Assembly (NCBI GenBank): GCA_964370845.1 | Contig: CAYJLB010000091.1 | Location: 1-5,275, forward strand | DNA length: 5,275 nucleotides | DNA from: CAYJLB01 sp964370845 | GTDB lineage: Bacteria; Bacillota; Clostridia; Oscillospirales; Ruminococcaceae | Reading direction: 5' to 3' | In this document: positions 5,076-5,275 of the stretch, one piece after another | How the letters are laid out: each line of letters opens with the position of its first letter | Numbering within the stretch: position 1 is the stretch's first letter | Position numbers and translations under genes: made by a program | The notes under the pieces: model-generated | What the model was told of the DNA's origin: nothing | What the model saw: the letters and a program-made list of their open reading frames with translations, nothing else | The model's database searches: none

Positions 5076-5110
5076 ATACACAAAACGTCCAGAAAGGATT
5101 GGTGATATTC

Positions 5111-5275
5111 ATGGAAGAACTAACAAAAAATCCTCTTTGTGAAGTCACTTATGACATCACAGCAGAGGAAGAAGTAATTTCATTTAAAACTTATCAGCAC
5201 AAATATACATTTTTATTTAAAATGATTAGGACAGTTTTATTTGTCATAATGGGAGTAATTTTTTTACTAAATGTA
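5111..5275 (+). CDS. Unidentified membrane protein, N-terminal part only (cut by window edge)
   Basis: An open frame from ATG at 5111 runs to the last base without a stop, giving 55 residues. Residues 1-39 are polar and mildly acidic (MEELTKNPLCEVTYDITAEE at the start), followed by the hydrophobic stretch TVLFVIMGVIFLLNV (41-55), the start of a likely membrane helix. Lys37 and Arg40 just before it suggest a cytoplasmic N-terminus. No signal peptide is seen. The start is supported by AGAAAGG (5091-5097) plus GGTGAT (5101-5106), together covering most of the anti-Shine-Dalgarno complement. The layout of a beta-rich polar head ending in a tyrosine/lysine-rich stretch before the helix recalls YcxB-like membrane proteins, but that is an impression and the function is unknown. 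It appears to have its own promoter and a structured leader of about 140 bases, so it may be expressed apart from gyrB. Confidence 0.75.
   Translation, partial: MEELTKNPLCEVTYDITAEEEVISFKTYQHKYTFLFKMIRTVLFVIMGVIFLLNV

Noticed and set aside
5008..5142. TTG-initiated open frame of about 45 codons overlapping the start of the last gene
   Set aside because: No ribosome binding site at its TTG, it runs through the hairpins, and it ends inside the better-supported ATG frame in a different register.

Overview
The window is an AT-rich stretch of bacterial chromosome (roughly 30% GC by eye) carrying the conserved replication-origin-proximal cluster of Firmicutes: dnaN, yaaA (S4 RNA-binding protein), recF, remB (RemA/DUF370 family) and gyrB, all on the + strand. 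A sixth, unidentified membrane-protein gene is cut by the right edge. This gene order, the low GC, the RemB homologue and the AGAAAGG/AAAGGAGG ribosome binding sites point to a Clostridia-like member of the Bacillota. The GyrB signature PLWGKMLNVE suggests the Ruminococcus/Oscillospiraceae side, but that is from memory only. TGA is a stop (dnaN and yaaA end with it) and Trp is read from TGG, so the code is standard and this is not a Mollicute.

Layout: 1-153 is the leader of dnaN, presumably the right end of the dnaA-dnaN spacer. It has no recognisable DnaA box but holds several small dyads, including a GAAC-N4-GTTC sequence that resembles the core of a Gram-positive SOS box. dnaN and yaaA overlap by 8 bases. 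A 60-base spacer with a 15-bp hairpin precedes recF, which starts with TTG. remB follows after 33 bases. A 68-base spacer with overlapping dyads and a possible promoter precedes gyrB, which also starts with TTG but has a near-perfect Shine-Dalgarno. After gyrB comes a 163-base spacer with a strong-looking promoter, a 15-bp tandem repeat, terminator-like hairpins and a possible five-codon leader, then the start of the truncated gene.

How the genes work together: DnaN is the sliding clamp that holds polymerases on DNA. RecF loads recombinase at gaps behind damaged forks. GyrB with GyrA (not in the window) removes the positive supercoils the fork produces. YaaA is a small RNA-binding protein probably linked to ribosome assembly, and RemB is a small DNA-binding-type regulator. 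All five proteins look intact and ordinary. I see no mobile element, CRISPR array, tRNA, rRNA or defence system, and no sign of an undescribed multigene system. The unusual material is in the spacers: AT-rich dyads at the stop codons of yaaA, remB and gyrB, two of them sharing the same arms and loop length, and an attenuator-like leader before the last gene.
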